A stretch of DNA of 50,574 nucleotides from Azotobacter paspali (GTDB lineage: Bacteria; Pseudomonadota; Gammaproteobacteria; Pseudomonadales; Pseudomonadaceae), in assembly GCF_042434745.1 (NCBI RefSeq), contig NZ_JBHLSS010000088.1. One strand, 5' to 3'. Both the position numbers and the translations under genes were made by a program. Positions 41,901-48,621 of this stretch are shown one piece after another. The notes beneath the pieces are model-generated. The model was not told the origin of the DNA and did no database searches. It saw only the letters and a list, made by a program, of their open reading frames with translations. Position 1 is the first letter of the stretch, and each line of letters begins with the position of its first letter.

Positions 41901-42904
41901 TGGTCAACGCCTACGGACCAGCGGAATGCTCGGACGACGTGGCGCTGTTTCGCGTCGACATGGAGGCCACCGCCGGCAGCTACTTGCCGATCGGCAGCCC
42001 CACCGACAACAACCGCCTGTACCTGCTCGACGAGTCGCTGGAACTGGTGCCGGCCGGCGCGACGGGCGAGCTGTGCATCGCCGGCACCGGTGTCGGCCGT
42101 GGCTACGTGGGCGATCCGCTGCGCACTGCGCTGGCCTTCCTGCCCAACCCCTTCGCCCGCGAGCCCGGCGAGCGCCTGTACCGCAGCGGCGACTTGGCGC
42201 GGCGGCGCGTCGACGGCTTGCTGGAGTACGTCGGGCGCATCGACCACCAGGTGAAGATCCGCGGCTTCCGCATCGAGCTGGGCGAGATCGAGGCGCGCCT
42301 GCACGAACAGGCGGAAGTCCGCGAGGCCGCCGTGGCGGTGCAGGAGGGGCCGAACGGCAAGTACTTGGTCGGCTACCTGGTGCCCGCCGACATGGAGCTG
42401 GCGGAGGTTTCCCCGGCCACCGCGCCGCTGCTGCACGGCGAACTGTTCGAGCACGTCAAGCAGCGTCTGCGCGCCGAGCTGCCGGACTACATGGTGCCGG
42501 CGCACTGGCTGCTGCTGGAGGGCCTACCGCGCAACGCCAACGGCAAGCTGGACCGCAAGGCGCTGCCGGAACTGGAGATCGGCCAATCGCGCGGGCAGGC
42601 CTATCAGGCGCCGCGCAACGATCTGGAACGGACCCTGGCGACGATCTGGGCAGAGCTGCTCAAGGTGGAGCGGGTCGGCGTGCACGACAACTTTTTCGAA
42701 CTGGGCGGGCACTCCCTGCTGGCCACCCAGATCGCCTCGCGGGTGCAGAAGGCACTGCAGCGCAACGTGCCGCTGCGGGCGATGTTCGAGTGCAGCACGG
42801 TAGGCGAACTGGCCGCCTACATCGAATCGCTGGAGGGCTCGGCCCTCACCGAACAGAAGGCCAGCCGCCTCGACGACCTGATGTCGCGGCTGGAGGCGCT
42901 GTGA
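29930..42904 (+). CDS. pvdL: Chromophore non-ribosomal peptide synthetase PvdL
   Basis: A 4324-residue synthetase, close to the size of Pseudomonas PvdL, in the cytoplasm. Domains by position: acyl-CoA-ligase-like (1-590; fatty acid loading), carrier (GGNSIQA near 607), C (HHIVADG), A (YTSGSTGQPKG near 1276), carrier (GGHSLLA near 1656), C (from 1720), A (near 2327), carrier (GGDSILS near 2721), epimerase (HHLAVDG near 2902), C (HHILIDAW near 3373), A (near 3854), carrier (GGHSLLA near 4259). There is no thioesterase. This equals the acyl-Glu-D-Tyr-Dab builder that makes the pyoverdine/azotobactin chromophore precursor. By-eye pocket residues of the third A domain (D,I,W,E,L,T,A,D,D) fit the diaminobutyrate code as I recall it. 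The ATG at 29930 is chosen for its purine-rich site and family start. Confidence 0.95.
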   Translation: MTDTFERPVSMANALMRRAAAQPERLALRFLGGDGEEVLSYRQLDRQARIIATALAERGEPGERAVLLFPSGPDYVAAFFACLYAGVIAVPAYPPESSQEQHLRRLISIIADAQPRLILTTSGVAGSLAALGKGRGDALPELLAVDALDPALADGWRAPAVSAEAIAFLQYTSGSTATPKGVQVSHANLEANEWLIRQGYRIGDDDTIVSWLPLYHDMGLIGGLLQGIYSGVPVVLMSPQYFLERPVRWLEAIGRYRGTISGGPDFAYRLCHERIAEGKLAALDLSGWRVAFSGSEPIRQDSLAAFAERFAPCGFRPDAYLASYGLAEATLFVSGGRPGQGIPALRLDAAALAANRAEPGEGPVLMSCGWEQPGHPLLIVDPRSGETLGDGLVGEIWSSGPSVAQGYWRNPQATAEVFVERDGRTWLRTGDLGFRQRGELFVTGRLKDMLIVRGQNLYPQDIERTVEECVAEVRRGRVAAFAVEHDGREALGVAAEIGRRTAQQVAADELLGRIRQAVAEVHHEAPVLVLLLEPGALPKTSSGKLQRSACRQRHEAGELVPIASLREGRGAEPAADATPPGERLATLWRTLLKAERLDPDAHFFALGGNSIQAIQMIAELRDELGVDLELRSLYEAPTLRAFGAELERLLAAGGASATGIPRLPREGALRQSAAQNRLWFLWQLEPHSVAYNIPGGLRLRGELDEQALRHSFATLVERHESLRTTFYEEDGIGFQRVGTASDWTLLRDDLSALPEAQREERARTIREEEARFHFDLEHGPLLRVRLVSLDEQEHLLLVTLHHIVADGWSLGLLLDEFARLYAAQLQGQTASLAPLPIRYADYAAWQADDGERLAAQLDYWRAELADEHQPLALPLDRPRGGRESSAERFGLRLDKALGERLQALARARGTTLFAVLLAAFQTLLHRYTGQADIRLGVPNANRPRRELQGLVGFFINTQVLRGRLDSRQTFAVLLEAARRTVEGAQANQDLPYERLVEALGGEPPFEVMFNHQQRDLESLRRLPGLLAEELPWHSREAKFDLQLHSEEDRQGRIRLSFDYACELFERASVERLAGHFVRLLEQVGENPERAIGDFELLGVDERQRLREWGRGPAEPAGVLLPELLSAQARATPQAIALVSGEATLDYADLERRANRLAHRLRKLGVGPEVKVGLLAGRGIELMVALLAIVKAGGAYVPLDGDYPRERLAWMIGDSGMGLLLGHRRLLDGLELPAGLASLSLEELEASDEPAGKDCPDTPPALALDVGNLAYVIYTSGSTGQPKGVGVSHGALSERLHWMRREYTLDAADVLLQKAPLGFDVSVWECFLPLIAGSRLVLAADGEHRDPRRLVELARAHGVTCLHFVPPLLQLFVEEPALGDCRRLRLLFSGGEALSAELCRRVRERLPQVALHNRYGPTETAINVTHWRCAEEGARVPIGRPLANVVCELRDAELELAPSGAVAELLLGGSGLARGYLGRPALTAERFVPGEDGARLYRSGDLARWRDDGALEFLGRADEQVKVRGFRIEPEEIRAHLLSQPAVRQAVVLVREGAAGARLVAYLTSDGAEDDPALAERLKRALAASLPEYMVPAQFVRLDALPLTPTGKLDRKALPEPDWRVGEYVAPRDERERRLAAIWQEVLGLPRVGLDDDFFALGGHSLLATRIVSRVRQAFDLDLPLRSLFEASRLGGFAAEVARLQAEGVRDDWGVIERADRGQRIPLSHSQQRMWFLWQLDPQSPAYNVGGMARLSGPLDAQRFDMALQALIRRHETLRTTFPSDDGKPWQQVAERSDLCMQRLDLSALPADECRARLQELADEQAHQPFDLERGPLLRVCLVKAGEYEHYLVVTLHHIVTEGWAMDVFARELGALYEAFLDGRESPLEALPVQYLDYSQWQRRWLEGGERQRQLDYWKRQLGDEHPLLELPADRPRPPMQSHRGELFRFDLEPALAGRVRAWNAAHGLTMFMTATAALALLLYRYSGQGDLRIGAPVANRIRPESEGLIGAFLNTQVLRCRLDGRMSVAELLEQVRDTVIEGQAHQDLPFDELVEALQPPRSAAHHPLFQVMCNVQRWEFQQTRQLAGMTVEYLVNDARATKFDLYLEVTDLDQRLGCCLTYSTDLFDEPRIARMAGHWTRLLEAMVELPSRRLAELPMLAEAEATRLAEAPGDYQLDACLHELFETQAARTPEAPALTFAGRTLSYAELDVRANRLARVLRERGVGPEVLVGLALERSAEMVVGILAILKAGGAYVPLDPEYPLERLRYLIEDSGIALLLGHAALFEALGELPAGVGRWCLEDDFAALDGQSGAPLPRLAGPVNLAYLIYTSGSTGLPKGVAVCHGEIAMHCRAVIERFGMAASDCELHFYSINFDAATERLFAPLLCGARLVLRAQGQWDAESICQLIREQSVSILGFTPSYGSQLAQWLISRDEHLPVRLCITGGEALTGEHLQRIRAAFAPQAFFNAYGPTETVVMPLACRAPETLEEGAASVPIGSLLGARRGAILDADLAPLPQGAAGELYLGGKGLARGYHRRPALSAERFVPDADGARLYRSGDRVRLRDDGQVEYLGRIDQQVKVRGFRIELGEIEARLREHPAVTDTAVLALDTPSGKQLAGYVATAAAGLDEAARAALREALKAHLRAQLPDYMVPAHLSLLEKLPLTPNGKLDRRALPAPDPDQDRQAYQAPRSELERQLATIWAEVLNVGRIGLGDNFFELGGDSILSIQVVSRARQAGLHFTPRDLFQHQTVQALATVARSVAAVTSEQGPLSGATPLTPIQHWFFEQHLAKPQHWNQSLLLEPSSRLDADCLEKALHYLHDQHDALRLAFRQIDGHWRAEYRAVGESGGEPLWRARPAGPEERRALFTEAQRSLDLAHGPLLRAVLTEDVDGRQTLLLAIHHLAVDGVSWRVLLEDLQSLYRQFEAGRSPALPARTSSLRDWAIRLEAYAASESLREELGWWRTQLAGMDGELPCDRAGTDDRYRDARSLSLRLDATRTRQLLQQAPAAYRSRVDELLLTALARVLCRWSGRDAALVQLEGHGREVLFDDIDLTRTLGWFTSAYPVRLQPAGELADAIKAVKEQLRGVPHKGLGHGVLRHLADADTRAAMAALPQARITFNYLGQFDQSFAHDALFRPLDEPVGPAHAEDAPLPNWLSIDAQVYGGELRLRWTYGAGRYDEGSVRALAEELLAELQRLIEHCLEEESGGPTPSDFPLAQLTQAQLDALPVPTAAIEDIYPLTPMQEGLLLHTLLEPGTGIYYMQDRYRIDSELDLPRFEQAWQAVVARHEALRASFTWNSGESMLQIVHKPGAARIDYLDWSALDADGHEERLQALHKHERETGFDLLREPPFHLRLIRLGEARYWFMMSNHHILIDAWCRGLLMSDFLEIYAALGEGREPRLPSAPRYRDYIAWLQSQDFEAARNWWRDNLRGFERPTAIPGDRPLLREHTGGMQVGDCLTRLEAADGARLRELAQRHQLTVNTFAQAAWALVLHRYSGERDLTFGVTVAGRPVSMPALQGTVGLFINSIPLRLRLPAPGERRAVRDWLRELLERNLELREYEYLSLVDIQECSELPKGQPLFDSLFVFENAPVDSAVLDRAQGLKARSESGRTHTNFPLTVVCYPGDDLGLHLSYDRRYFEAATIERLLGDFKRLLLALADGIHGDLSDLPLLDHGEREFLTEGCNRSERDYPLEQGYARLFEARVATHPERIVARCQDAQWNYAGLNARANRLGHALRAANVGVDQPVALLAERGLDLLGMMIGTFKAGAGYLPLDPGHPAQRLTRILELGRVPLLVCSAECRAQAVELLEALAGQGRPRLLVWDEVQAGDWSTANPGVYSGPDSLAYVIYTSGSTGLPKGVMVEQAGMLNNQLSKVPYLGLDEADAIAQTASQSFDISVWQFLAAPLFGGRVEIVPNAIAHDPGALLALARERGVTVLESVPSLIQGMLAEERDGLGALRWLLPTGEAMPPELARQWLRRYPQVGLVNAYGPAECSDDVALFRVDMEATAGSYLPIGSPTDNNRLYLLDESLELVPAGATGELCIAGTGVGRGYVGDPLRTALAFLPNPFAREPGERLYRSGDLARRRVDGLLEYVGRIDHQVKIRGFRIELGEIEARLHEQAEVREAAVAVQEGPNGKYLVGYLVPADMELAEVSPATAPLLHGELFEHVKQRLRAELPDYMVPAHWLLLEGLPRNANGKLDRKALPELEIGQSRGQAYQAPRNDLERTLATIWAELLKVERVGVHDNFFELGGHSLLATQIASRVQKALQRNVPLRAMFECSTVGELAAYIESLEGSALTEQKASRLDDLMSRLEAL

Positions 42905-42938
42905 TGCACGACCAATTCTTGCCACGGAGAACGGAACC

Positions 42939-44333
42939 ATGAACATCGCGGTAGCGGACATCGAAACGGCGACGGACGAGCCGCCGCTCTATCAACTGGA
43001 CGACAACCCGCTGCTGGCCCGCCAAGCCCGCCAGGAGTCCAACGCGCGCAGTTACCCGCGGCGGATTCCCTTGGCGCTCAAGCGCGCCCGCGGCATCCAT
43101 GTGGAAGACGTCGAGGGGCGGGTGTTCATCGACTGCCTGGCCGGCGCCGGCACCCTGGCGCTCGGCCACAATCATCCGGTGGTGGTTGAGGCGATCCGCC
43201 AGGTACTGGCCGACGAATTGCCGCTGCACACCCTGGATCTCACCACACCGGTCAAGGACCGCTTCGTCCAGGACCTGTTCGGCGCATTGCCGGCGGAGTT
43301 CGCCCGGCAGGCGAAAATCCAGTTCTGCGGCCCGACCGGCACCGACGCGGTGGAGGCGGCCCTAAAACTGGTGCGCACCGCCACCGGGCGCAGTACCGTG
43401 CTGGCCTTCCAGGGCGGCTACCACGGCATGAGCCAGGGCGCACTGAGCCTGATGGGCAACCTCAAGGCCAAGACTCCGCTGGGCGCGCTGCTCACCCAGG
43501 GCGTGCAGTTCTTGCCGTTCCCCTACGACTACCGCTGTCCGTTCGGGCTGGGCGGCGAGCAGGGCGTGGAGGTGGGTCTGCGCTATATCGCCAACCTGCT
43601 GAGCGATCCCGAAGGTGGCGTGCAGCCGCCGGCGGCGGTGATCGTCGAAGCCGTGCAGGGCGAGGCGGGCGCCATCCCGGCGGCCGACACCTGGCTGCGC
43701 GGCCTGCGCGAGATCACCGCGCGAGCGGGTATTCCGCTGATCCTTGACGAAATCCAGAGCGGCTTCGCCCGCACCGGACGGATGTTCGCCTTCGAGCACG
43801 CGCAGATCGTGCCGGACGTGGTGGTGCTGTCCAAGGCCATCGGCGGCAGCCTGCCGCTGTCGGTGGTGGTCTACCGCGACGAACTGGACAAGTGGCAGCC
43901 CGGTGCCCACGCCGGCACCTTCCGCGGCAACCAGATGGCCATGGCCGCCGGCTCGGCGGTGATCCGCCATATCCAGGAACATGACCTGGCACGGCATGCC
44001 GAGCAGGTCGGCGAGCACCTGCGCGGGCTGTTGCAGGCGCTGCAGCGGACCTATCCGCAACTGGGCGATGTGCGCGGGCGCGGTTTGATGCTCGGCGTGG
44101 AGATCGTCGAGCCGGACGGCGAGCCGGACGCCCTCGGCCACCCGCCGCTGGACCCGGCGCTGGCCTCGGCGATCCAGCGCGAGTGCCTGAAACGCGGACT
44201 GATCCTGGAGCTGGGCGGCCGCCACGGCAGCGTGGTGCGCTTCCTGCCGCCCCTGATCATCCGCCACGAGGAAGTCGAGCAGGTGGCCGGCATCTTCGCC
44301 AGGGCGGTGTCGGCGGCGGTTTCCGCCGGCTAA
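42939..44333 (+). CDS. pvdH: L-2,4-diaminobutyrate:2-oxoglutarate aminotransferase
   Basis: A 464-residue class III aminotransferase that makes L-2,4-diaminobutyrate from aspartate semialdehyde, the third residue loaded by PvdL. Family signs are NARSYPRRIPLALKRARGIH near the N-terminus, CGPTGTDAVEAALKL, FQGGYHGMSQGALSLMG, ILDEIQSGFARTGRMFAFEH and the PLP lysine in VVLSKAIGGSLPLSVVVY. It begins 34 bases after pvdL behind a GGAG site and is very probably co-transcribed. Full normal length. Its stop codon overlaps a second PvdS-type box that serves mbtH. Confidence 0.94.
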   Translation: MNIAVADIETATDEPPLYQLDDNPLLARQARQESNARSYPRRIPLALKRARGIHVEDVEGRVFIDCLAGAGTLALGHNHPVVVEAIRQVLADELPLHTLDLTTPVKDRFVQDLFGALPAEFARQAKIQFCGPTGTDAVEAALKLVRTATGRSTVLAFQGGYHGMSQGALSLMGNLKAKTPLGALLTQGVQFLPFPYDYRCPFGLGGEQGVEVGLRYIANLLSDPEGGVQPPAAVIVEAVQGEAGAIPAADTWLRGLREITARAGIPLILDEIQSGFARTGRMFAFEHAQIVPDVVVLSKAIGGSLPLSVVVYRDELDKWQPGAHAGTFRGNQMAMAAGSAVIRHIQEHDLARHAEQVGEHLRGLLQALQRTYPQLGDVRGRGLMLGVEIVEPDGEPDALGHPPLDPALASAIQRECLKRGLILELGGRHGSVVRFLPPLIIRHEEVEQVAGIFARAVSAAVSAG

Positions 44334-44354
44334 TTTCCCGACGCGCCCACACGT
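44331..44354 (+). promoter_or_regulatory. Internal PvdS box upstream of mbtH
   Basis: TAATT (44331-44335), 16 bases, CGT (44352-44354), preceded by C, the same variant as before pvdL. It begins at the pvdH stop codon and ends 55 bases before the mbtH ATG, so mbtH and the genes after it may have their own PvdS start. Confidence 0.6.
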
Positions 44355-44409
44355 TTATCCGTACGAGCCCCAAGGGCAAGCCGACTCAACCAGCACAGAG
44401 GAACACGCC

Positions 44410-44652
44410 ATGATTTCTGTTTTCGATCGCGAGGACATCGTTTTCCAGGTCGTCGTCAACCATGAGGAGCAGTACTCCATCTGGCCGGACTACAAGGAAA
44501 TCCCCAAGGGTTGGCGCAAGGCGGGCAAGAGCGGCTTCAAGAAGGAATGCCTGGCCTACATCGAGGAGGTGTGGACCGACATGCGTCCCCTGAGCCTGCG
44601 CAAGAAGATGGAAGAAATGGCCAAGGAGCGCGAAGGCGCCACCGCGAACTGA
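44410..44652 (+). CDS. mbtH: MbtH-family NRPS accessory protein
   Basis: An 80-residue MbtH-like protein that binds adenylation domains and raises their activity or solubility. The family signature is plain: NHEEQYSIWPDYKEIPKGWR, GFKKECLAYIEEVWTDMRP with the conserved tryptophans. It should serve PvdL and the downstream synthetases. It follows pvdH by 76 bases, a gap that holds a PvdS-type promoter, and precedes the thioesterase by 11 bases. Confidence 0.95.
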   Translation: MISVFDREDIVFQVVVNHEEQYSIWPDYKEIPKGWRKAGKSGFKKECLAYIEEVWTDMRPLSLRKKMEEMAKEREGATAN

Positions 44653-44663
44653 GGCCGCCGACC

Positions 44664-45410
44664 GTGCCGAGACTGAACCTGTTCTGCCTGCCGTATTCCG
44701 GTGCCAGCGCCATGGTCTACAGCCGCTGGCGGCGCGGCCTGCCGGACTGGCTGCAGGTGCAGCCGGTGGAACTGCCGGGACGCGGCGCGCGTCTCGGCGA
44801 ACCGCTGCAGACCGACATGCACGCCCTGGCCAGGCAACTGGCCGGGGAATTGGCCCCACGCCTGGAACAGCCCTACGCGCTGTTCGGGCACAGCCTCGGC
44901 GCCCTGCTGGCCTTCGAGATCGCCCACGCCCTGGGCGATCTGGCCAGCCCGCCGCCACTGGCGCTGTTCGCCTCCGGCACGGCGGCGCCCACGCGTCGGG
45001 AAGAGTACGAGAAGGATTATTCGCAGCCCAAGACGGACAAAGAACTGATCGCCGAGCTGCGCGACCTGCAGGGCACCCCTGAGGAAGTCCTCGACAACGA
45101 GGAACTGATGAGCCTGACCCTGCCGGTCCTGCGCGCCGATTTCCTGATGTGCGGCCGCTACCTATACCGGCCGCGACCGCTCCTGGAACTGCCGATCCAT
45201 GTGCTCGGCGGCAAGGAAGACCGGAGCAGCATGGAGCAGTTGCTGGCCTGGCAGGAGGAAACCGCCGTCGGCTTCTCGCTGGACATGGTCGCGGGCGGGC
45301 ATTTCTTCATTCACGAGCATGAAAGCCGGGTCCTGAAGCTGATCAGGAACAACCTGAGCGTTCATCTGCGTCGTGTTCAACCCTGTTCCGCTGTTGGGGC
45401 GGACGCCTGA
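44664..45410 (+). CDS. pvdG: Type II thioesterase (PvdG-like)
   Basis: A 248-residue alpha/beta-hydrolase thioesterase that clears misprimed carrier domains of the NRPS line. It begins VPRLNLFCLPYSGASAMVYS (GTG start at 44664 with a GAGG site). The nucleophile elbow GHSLGALLAFEIAHAL, the acidic LGGKEDRSS and the histidine in VAGGHFFIHEH give the catalytic triad. The alternative upstream frame into mbtH is not used. In Pseudomonas aeruginosa the equivalent gene sits beside pvdL; here it follows mbtH. Confidence 0.88.
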   Translation: MPRLNLFCLPYSGASAMVYSRWRRGLPDWLQVQPVELPGRGARLGEPLQTDMHALARQLAGELAPRLEQPYALFGHSLGALLAFEIAHALGDLASPPPLALFASGTAAPTRREEYEKDYSQPKTDKELIAELRDLQGTPEEVLDNEELMSLTLPVLRADFLMCGRYLYRPRPLLELPIHVLGGKEDRSSMEQLLAWQEETAVGFSLDMVAGGHFFIHEHESRVLKLIRNNLSVHLRRVQPCSAVGADA

Positions 45411-45421
45411 GGTACACAAGC

Positions 45422-46405
45422 ATGAGCGAATTGTCGCGCTTCGATATCCATCCGCTGCAGGCGGGAAAGGGCGATCTGCCGATGCTCGTGCAAGCGCCGG
45501 AGCCGGGAGTGAATCTGCTGGAGGCATTCGCCGAACTGAAACCCCTGGTCGACAGGTATCTGCTCGGCTGCGGAGGTATCCTGTTCCGCGGTTTCCAGGT
45601 CGCTGGCATCGAGGACTTCCGGGAGTTCGCGGCCGCCTTCGGTCATCCGCTGCTGCGCTACGAATTCGGCTCCACTCCGCGAACCAATGTCGCGAGCGGG
45701 ATCTACACCTCCACGGAATACCCTGCCCACCAGGCCATCCCGTTGCACAACGAGCAGGCCTACACGCTCGAGTGGCCGCTGAAAATCTGGTTTTACAGCG
45801 TGATTCCGGCGGAAACCGGCGGCGAGACGCCGATCGCCGACAGCCGGAAAATCTACCGGCGGGTACCGCCACGTATCCGCGAGCGTTTCGTGGAGAAAAA
45901 GCTGATGTACGTGCGCAACTATGGCAACGGCCTGGACGTAGCCTGGGAGCAGGTGTTCAACACGGACGATCGCCAGGCCGTCGAGTCGTACTGCCGCGCC
46001 CATGCGATCCAATGCGAGTGGAAGGACGACGGCGAACTTCGAACCCGTCAGATCTGCCAGGCCGTGGCCTGTCATCCCGTGACGAAGGACATGGTCTGGT
46101 TCAACCAGGCCCACCTGTTCCACGTCTCCAACCTGCCATGGGAAGTGCGCGAGAGCCTCCTGGAGGTCGTGGACGAGGAAGATCTGCCACGCAACGTCTA
46201 CTACGGCGATGGATCGCCGATCGAAGATGGCCTGCTCGACGAGATACGCGGCGTGCTGAACGAGTGCACCATCAGCTTCCCCTGGCTGCAGGACGACGTG
46301 ATGATGCTCGACAACATGCTGGCCGCCCATGCGCGCTCACCCTTCACCGGTAAGCGCAAGGTCGTGGTGGCGATGGCCGAGGGGTATTCGGAAGAGTTGC
46401 CATGA
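45422..46405 (+). CDS. SyrP-like non-haem iron hydroxylase (probable aspartyl beta-hydroxylase)
   Basis: A 327-residue TauD/TfdA-family, iron(II)/2-oxoglutarate-dependent oxygenase close to SyrP. The metal motif is in IPLHNEQAY (His-x-Glu); the distal histidine is likely in NQAHLFHVSN and the 2-oxoglutarate arginine in LAAHARSPFTGKRKVVVAMA. SyrP hydroxylates aspartate held on an NRPS carrier. In this operon it would make the beta-hydroxyaspartate of azotobactin-type or related pyoverdines, which is an iron-binding residue. It starts 11 bases after the thioesterase and ends the pvdL operon at a hairpin. Confidence 0.85.
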   Translation: MSELSRFDIHPLQAGKGDLPMLVQAPEPGVNLLEAFAELKPLVDRYLLGCGGILFRGFQVAGIEDFREFAAAFGHPLLRYEFGSTPRTNVASGIYTSTEYPAHQAIPLHNEQAYTLEWPLKIWFYSVIPAETGGETPIADSRKIYRRVPPRIRERFVEKKLMYVRNYGNGLDVAWEQVFNTDDRQAVESYCRAHAIQCEWKDDGELRTRQICQAVACHPVTKDMVWFNQAHLFHVSNLPWEVRESLLEVVDEEDLPRNVYYGDGSPIEDGLLDEIRGVLNECTISFPWLQDDVMMLDNMLAAHARSPFTGKRKVVVAMAEGYSEELP

Positions 46406-46409
46406 TTCC

Positions 46410-46427
46410 GGCAGGCCTCGGCCTGCC
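46410..46427 (+). terminator. Probable terminator of the pvdL operon
   Basis: GGCAGGC-CTCG-GCCTGCC, a 7-bp perfect GC stem, 4 bases after the SyrP-like gene, followed by TTGGC. It is a compact intrinsic-type hairpin with a weak U-tract. Confidence 0.5.
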
Positions 46428-47175
46428 TTGGCAAAAGCATCGCGCCTGATGGTCCCTGGGCAGTCGCGCTGCGGGCCTTCTATCCCTGTACACGGCCAAA
46501 ACAGAGCCACGCCAAGCCAGCCAACTCAAGAATCTGGATATAGCTTTCACAAGCTCCCTGAGCCGCCCACGTGGAGAGAATCGACTCCACCTGCCTCAGC
46601 ACCACCAGCCTCCTCCAGGCTGCTCTTGACGCCAACCGCTCAGATACGACGTAGCAATGCACTCCGCACTCGCTCAGCAGGATTTTGTTGTTCTCGTGGA
46701 CAAAAGTCTTCGGTATTACCCAGTCGCCATGGCCGTACATGGGGAGTGCATGTGATCATCGTGATGATGTGCAGGACATACAGCTTGTTTGCGGCTTTCA
46801 CGGCGTGGGTTGAGAAGTTCAGTGAAGCAGGACTCGAGGTAGAGTATTTTCCAGGGGGACATTGATTGAAACGAAGACTTTACATTGAGCATCCTGTCTC
46901 AATAAAGAAAGTACCGTTCCCGGTCTTCCGAGGCTTTATGCCTCTGTTTGGTACAACATGCTCTTTACAGCGTAACCGCAAAGCCGAACGCTTTATCCCT
47001 GCGAGCTCATATAAACAGGTTGTGCTCGGAGCCATGAAGAGTCCGAGCAGAGATCCGTCTGCTTCCCGCAACTGTATCGATACAACTGACGCAGAGCGAA
47101 TGCCACTCTCGATTGCAACCCGCTGATCGACTGTTTTGCACTTTCTCTCACTGCACCATGTATGACTCTACACAG
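46428..47175. other. Gene-free, low-GC stretch
   Basis: About 750 bases whose base composition is visibly nearer 50% GC than the surrounding genes. Open frames occur on both strands (for example minus 46480-46740 and plus 46866-47126), but I recognise no protein in any. It may be debris from a mobile element or a deleted gene. Confidence 0.45.
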
Positions 47176-48537
47176 CTAGCTGGCCGATTCGAGCAGACCT
47201 CCGAGTGCCTTGAGCGGACGGATCGAACGTTGGACTGTCTGGTTATGCTTGCCGACAGCGTTGTAAAGCGAGCAGGCGATCTCTTCGGCACGAACCGGCA
47301 GTACAGAGAGCAGGGTATCGCTCAGACCGTGACTCGACTCGCAAACGCCTTGCATGAACACGGCCGGCTTGAAAGTCTCGTGAGTTACTAGGCGATAGTC
47401 GCGGCCAACCCGGTAACCGTCCAAATACTCCTCGATCGAAGCGAGCAGTTGACGATGCTCTCGACGTTCGTAACCGGTGGCCAGAATCAGCGCATCGTAA
47501 TCGCAGGTTTCGATCTCTCCGCTGGCGATATTACGCAGAGTCAGGGCGATATGACCTTCGTTGGCCAGCACCTTTTCCACCGTGCGCAGACAACGGAAGG
47601 CGTGACGCTGTTGGCCGGATACCTTTTGCCGGTAGAAGATGCCATAGATACGCTCGATCAGATCGAGATCCACCACCGAGTAGTTGGTGTTGTGGTATTC
47701 ATCGATCAGTCGCTGGCGATCACCCTCCGGCTGGTTGAACATCAGTTCGGTGAAGGCCGGCGAAAAGATCTCGTTGACGAAGGGGCTGTCGTCGGCGGGC
47801 TTGAGTGCCGAGCCGCGCAGGATCATGTCCACCTGCACGGACGGGAAGCTGTCGTTGAGATCGATGAAGGCTTCCGCAGCACTTTGCCCACCACCGACGA
47901 TCGCAATTCGCATGGGTTTACCCGACACGCACGGCTGTTTGGATATCCACTCCAGATACTGTGCGTGGTGACAGACCCTGGCATCATTTTTCAGACTGTC
48001 GAACACCTCGGGAACCTTCGGCGTGCCACCGACGCTCACCACCAGCGAGCGGGTGTGGCGGGTCGTTTCGCGGCCATCGACGGTACGGGAAATCACTTTC
48101 AAGCTTTCTACCAATCGCTGGCTGTTACGCTGAGGCTCGATGCCGATCACCTGCTCGCCATAACGGCACTGGCTGGCGAAATGCCCTGCGACCCAGCGCA
48201 GGTAGTCGTCAAACTCCATCCGGCATGGATAGAAGGTGCCCAGATTGATGAAATCCACCAGTCGGCCGTGATGGTGCAGATAGTTGACGAAGGAGTAGCG
48301 GCTGGTCGGATTGCGCAGCGACACCAGGTCCTTGAGGAAGGAAATCTGCAGCTCGCTCTGGGTCACCAGCGTATTGCCATGCCAGCGGTAATCCTCTTGC
48401 TTGTCCAGGTACAGACTTTTCAGGGGACCATGCTGGCTGGCCATTTCCTCGAGGGCTATCGCCAGCGCAATGTTCGAGGGGCCGAAGCCGACGCCGATTA
48501 TGTCGTAGATTTCAGTGGATGAAAGTCCCGGGGTCAT
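47176..48537 (-). CDS. pvdA: L-ornithine N5-monooxygenase
   Basis: A 453-residue flavin N-hydroxylating monooxygenase that makes N5-hydroxyornithine, a precursor of the hydroxamate iron ligands. The FAD motif GVGFGPSNIALAIALEE, the substrate region GNTLVTQSELQISFLKDLVS, the NADPH motif IAIVGGGQSAAEAF and the late DALILATGYERRE match PvdA. The ATG at 48537 has GGAAGG at about 8 bases; the ATG at 48543 is too near that site. A PvdS-type box lies about 80 bases upstream. It is convergent with the pvdL operon and divergent from the last NRPS gene. Confidence 0.93.
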   Translation of the reverse strand: MTPGLSSTEIYDIIGVGFGPSNIALAIALEEMASQHGPLKSLYLDKQEDYRWHGNTLVTQSELQISFLKDLVSLRNPTSRYSFVNYLHHHGRLVDFINLGTFYPCRMEFDDYLRWVAGHFASQCRYGEQVIGIEPQRNSQRLVESLKVISRTVDGRETTRHTRSLVVSVGGTPKVPEVFDSLKNDARVCHHAQYLEWISKQPCVSGKPMRIAIVGGGQSAAEAFIDLNDSFPSVQVDMILRGSALKPADDSPFVNEIFSPAFTELMFNQPEGDRQRLIDEYHNTNYSVVDLDLIERIYGIFYRQKVSGQQRHAFRCLRTVEKVLANEGHIALTLRNIASGEIETCDYDALILATGYERREHRQLLASIEEYLDGYRVGRDYRLVTHETFKPAVFMQGVCESSHGLSDTLLSVLPVRAEEIACSLYNAVGKHNQTVQRSIRPLKALGGLLESAS

Positions 48538-48621
48538 ATGCATGTCCTTCCTCTATGGATGGGCTCGAATATCGAGCGTACGGCCTGCTGGGTGCCATTA
48601 GGGTGGGCAGGTATTCAGAAG

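Noticed and set aside
39491..42505. 1004-codon frame on the minus strand under pvdL
   Set aside because: Shadow of the synthetase; rich in Gln, Arg and Ala with no domain features. The same holds for the other long minus frames at 30176-32635, 33548-35395 and 35426-38176.
46480..46740. 86-codon minus frame, possible transposase relic
   Set aside because: No transposase motif (DDE, HTH) could be recognised; left as unexplained sequence.
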